A DNA stretch of 15,337 bases, taken from Verrucomicrobia bacterium UBA3214 (GTDB lineage Bacteria > Verrucomicrobiota > Kiritimatiellia > RFP12 > UBA1067). The position numbers were made by a program, and so were the translations under genes. The notes under the pieces were generated by a model. The model made no database searches, was not told the DNA's origin, and saw nothing but the letters and a program-made list of their open reading frames with translations. Below are positions 15,237-15,337 of this stretch, one piece after another. The stretch lies in contig DEWI01000143.1 of NCBI GenBank assembly GCA_002363575.1, forward strand, positions 1 to 15,337. Reading direction: 5' to 3'. Positions within the stretch are counted from its first letter, which is position 1. The number at the start of each line of letters is the position of its first letter.

Positions 15237-15337
15237 GGTTTTTCTCCTTTCAGAAACCTAGAAATCTAGAAACCTAAACAATTCCCCACATCCGCCTTTA
15301 CGCCCTTCAAGCGGCTTTCTTCGCAGGCGAAGCCCAT
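15237..15337 (-). promoter_or_regulatory. Leader of the operon's first visible gene, with three 8-base repeats
   Basis: The Shine-Dalgarno AAAGGAG lies at about 15245-15251. Just upstream are three tandem units on the plus strand: AGAAACCT (15252-15259), AGAAATCT (15260-15267), AGAAACCT (15268-15275). A tight inverted repeat TTCGC-AG-GCGAA (15320-15331), flanked by GGCTT/AAGCC, lies near the window edge. No convincing -35/-10 pair can be identified, so the promoter may lie beyond the window or be of a type I cannot read. Confidence 0.4.

Noticed and set aside
15320..15331. Perfect TTCGC/GCGAA inverted repeat as a terminator
   Set aside because: The loop is only two bases and no U-tract follows on either strand; it is too small to call.
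1..15337. CRISPR arrays, tRNA or rRNA genes, insertion-sequence terminal repeats
   Set aside because: No spaced direct repeats, cloverleaf-like sequence or conserved rRNA segment was seen on either strand by eye.

Overview
The window is one end of a polysaccharide-degradation gene cluster, joined on its left side to a decayed mobile-element and restriction region. The DNA is GC-rich. Nearly every gene in the cluster carries an export signal, two of them twin-arginine. The first gene encodes a large secreted beta-strand-repeat protein with a repeat of the autotransporter-associated type, and there is no SusC/SusD pair or sugar transporter. This combination suggests a member of the PVC group, most likely Kiritimatiellota/Verrucomicrobiota from a gut or rumen community. 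That placement is inferred from gene content; no phylogenetic marker is present.

Right and centre (about 3297-15236, all on the minus strand, transcribed right to left): a large exported repeat protein (12615-15236), a Tat-exported metallophosphoesterase (11217-12611), a GH3 beta-xylosidase-like enzyme (9133-11181), a GH95 fucosidase/galactosidase-like enzyme (7100-9136), a secreted beta-lactamase-fold serine hydrolase (5848-7044) and a GH106-type alpha-L-rhamnosidase (3297-5816). Spacing is tight, with ATGA overlaps and gaps of 3-55 bases, so this looks like one operon with possible internal starts. Read together, the enzymes fit stepwise removal of rhamnose, fucose/galactose and xylose from a complex plant or host glycan outside the cytoplasm. 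GH10 and GH2 enzymes were originally part of the set.

Distal end (about 1436-3300): the next two genes are broken. A Tat-type GH10 xylanase is split across three frames. One break is an exact 5-bp tandem duplication at 3040-3049. After it comes only the start of a GH2 enzyme, with a frameshift, an in-frame stop, an internal deletion and a sharp truncation.

Left end (1-1439): the truncated GH2 ends within a few bases of the stop codon of a decayed serine recombinase on the opposite strand, which points to integration or rearrangement at that place. Beyond it are two tiny coupled ORFs and the first 175 codons of a gene with a type I restriction HSDR_N (PD-(D/E)XK) domain. The first tiny ORF and the HSDR_N gene each have a TGnTATAAT extended -10 element.

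The least explained parts are the leader protein, with a triplicated domain of about 120-160 residues that I do not recognise, and degenerate 7-8-base tandem repeats with a recurring TAG core in four gene leaders. No tRNA, rRNA, CRISPR array or intact transposase was seen.
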